Below are positions 5,231 to 5,897 of a stretch of 5,897 bases of DNA, one piece after another. Numbering within the stretch: position 1 is the first letter of the stretch; every line of letters begins with the position of its first letter. The notes beneath the pieces were generated by a model. The model saw only the letters and a list, made by a program, of their open reading frames with translations, did no database searches and was not told the DNA's origin. The stretch lies in NCBI GenBank assembly GCA_022566435.1, contig JADFIX010000300.1, positions 1 through 5,897 on the forward strand, written 5' to 3'. Source of the stretch: Planctomycetota bacterium (GTDB lineage: Bacteria > Planctomycetota > Phycisphaerae > UBA1845). Both the position numbers and the translations under genes were made by a program.

Positions 5231-5897
5231 CTACGCGGCAGGTGGCGAGATGCGAGTTCGTGTGTCTGGAGGTCCAACCGCAAGCACGGAAGATGTCGGC
5301 GTCGAACGTGCGTGCGTCTCGGGCTTTGCGGTCGAAATCCATCGCTGGGGCACTTGGTAGCGCTTGTTGTGAAACCGAATCACGTTCACGATCACCACAG
5401 TGGCGAGCATCTGGGCGAGTCCAAACGACATCACGCCGGCCACCACCACGCGCGACCAGTGGATCGCCACATAACCGTCAGCGAGCCGCGTCCAAACGCC
5501 GGCCCCGATCAGCCACGCCATGATCGGTAGGCTGCCGAGAAGCGCCACCGCGAACCCGCCGAGAGAATAGACCTTGTCCAATACCAGCGCGACAAAAGTC
5601 CGAGGCGCCGTCGCGCGTTTGAGCAAACGATGCACATGATCCGACACGACGGCGGCCGACAGTAGCGTGATCCCCACCATGCCCATCAACCCGCAGAACA
5701 AGAGTCGGTAAATCATGTCTTCGTGAAACCCACCGTACCGCAGCCACATTTCCAAAGGATGCAGTGCGAGGATGGTCATAATGGCCAGGCAGATCAAGGA
5801 GGTGCCGGCAAACATCTTCGCCGGACGCCACATGAGGCTCATCTGAAAGATCACATGGAGAAACCGCACGCCGTCCCGGAACACATGCAGTTTCGAC
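5231..5897 (-). CDS. C-terminal membrane region of a probable family 2 glycosyltransferase (partial)
   Basis: This is the end of a polytopic membrane protein whose N-terminal part lies past base 5897. The frame is open to the window edge (SKLHVFRDGVRFLHVIF), so the GTG at 5884 is not a true start. The 'SK...FRDGVRFL' approach to the membrane, followed by MSLMWRP, is typical of the segment linking the GT-A catalytic domain to membrane helices in GT2 enzymes of the dolichol/polyprenyl-phosphate mannosyltransferase type. That is family knowledge; no catalytic DxD or QxxRW is visible here. Four hydrophobic stretches follow: MFAGTSLICLAIMTILAL; LLFCGLMGMVGITLLSAAVV; a longer one around LGGFAVALLGSLPIMAWLI; and VVVAGVMSFGLAQMLATVVI. 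The last 35-40 residues (after VIRFHNKRYQ) are hydrophilic and Pro/Thr/Ser-rich, unusual for the family. It would use a nucleotide-sugar or lipid-linked sugar at the inner membrane. Another four-helix membrane protein is possible. Confidence 0.6.
   Translation of the reverse strand, partial: SKLHVFRDGVRFLHVIFQMSLMWRPAKMFAGTSLICLAIMTILALHPLEMWLRYGGFHEDMIYRLLFCGLMGMVGITLLSAAVVSDHVHRLLKRATAPRTFVALVLDKVYSLGGFAVALLGSLPIMAWLIGAGVWTRLADGYVAIHWSRVVVAGVMSFGLAQMLATVVIVNVIRFHNKRYQVPQRWISTAKPETHARSTPTSSVLAVGPPDTRTRISPPAA

Noticed and set aside
5118..5342. Minus-strand protein with repeated SVISHQSS-type residues
   Set aside because: It is a translation of the heptamer DNA repeat and overlaps the membrane-protein gene in another frame.

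Overview
The window is a mosaic. Bases 1 to about 544 are a high-GC fragment, minus strand, of a C-terminal processing (S41/Prc-type) protease of proteobacterial character. It breaks off abruptly inside its PDZ domain at 527-544. From there on the DNA looks like a planctomycete or a related PVC-type bacterium. The signs are a secreted STN-like protein with a glycine and acidic low-complexity stretch, a relic of a secreted laminin-G/dockerin-like protein, and heptamer tandem repeats in an intergenic region. The taxonomic call is inference from gene style; no ribosomal RNA or other marker gene is present.

Layout: (1) 1-544 minus, S41 peptidase fragment. (2) 527-2137 plus, a contractile-tail protein cut at its 5' end by the join: NHL-type propeller blades, a beta-sandwich-like middle, and a P2 gpI-like 'phage tail protein' domain as found in extracellular contractile injection systems. 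Its 3' end is uncertain because coding character decays or shifts frame after about 1665. (3) 2213-3031 minus, a complete proC (pyrroline-5-carboxylate reductase). (4) 3032-3368, non-coding, with a large imperfect hairpin. (5) 3369-4181 minus, a secreted STN-like protein with a good Shine-Dalgarno and a recognisable sigma70-type promoter. (6) 4394-4867 plus, a decayed laminin-G/dockerin-like gene with in-frame stops, two frame changes and a missing centre. (7) 4868-5230, non-coding, ending in a degenerate 7-bp tandem repeat. (8) 5231-5897 minus, the C-terminal membrane part of what is probably a family 2 glycosyltransferase, running off the window.

The genes do not form one pathway. proC is housekeeping, the STN-like and dockerin-like proteins belong to the secreted or envelope repertoire, the glycosyltransferase-like protein probably acts in envelope glycan or glycolipid synthesis, and the tail protein is an isolated piece of a larger injection-system locus that is not otherwise visible. 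I see no clearly new system. The points most worth a second look are the join near 535, the domain architecture of the tail protein, and the well-preserved relic gene.
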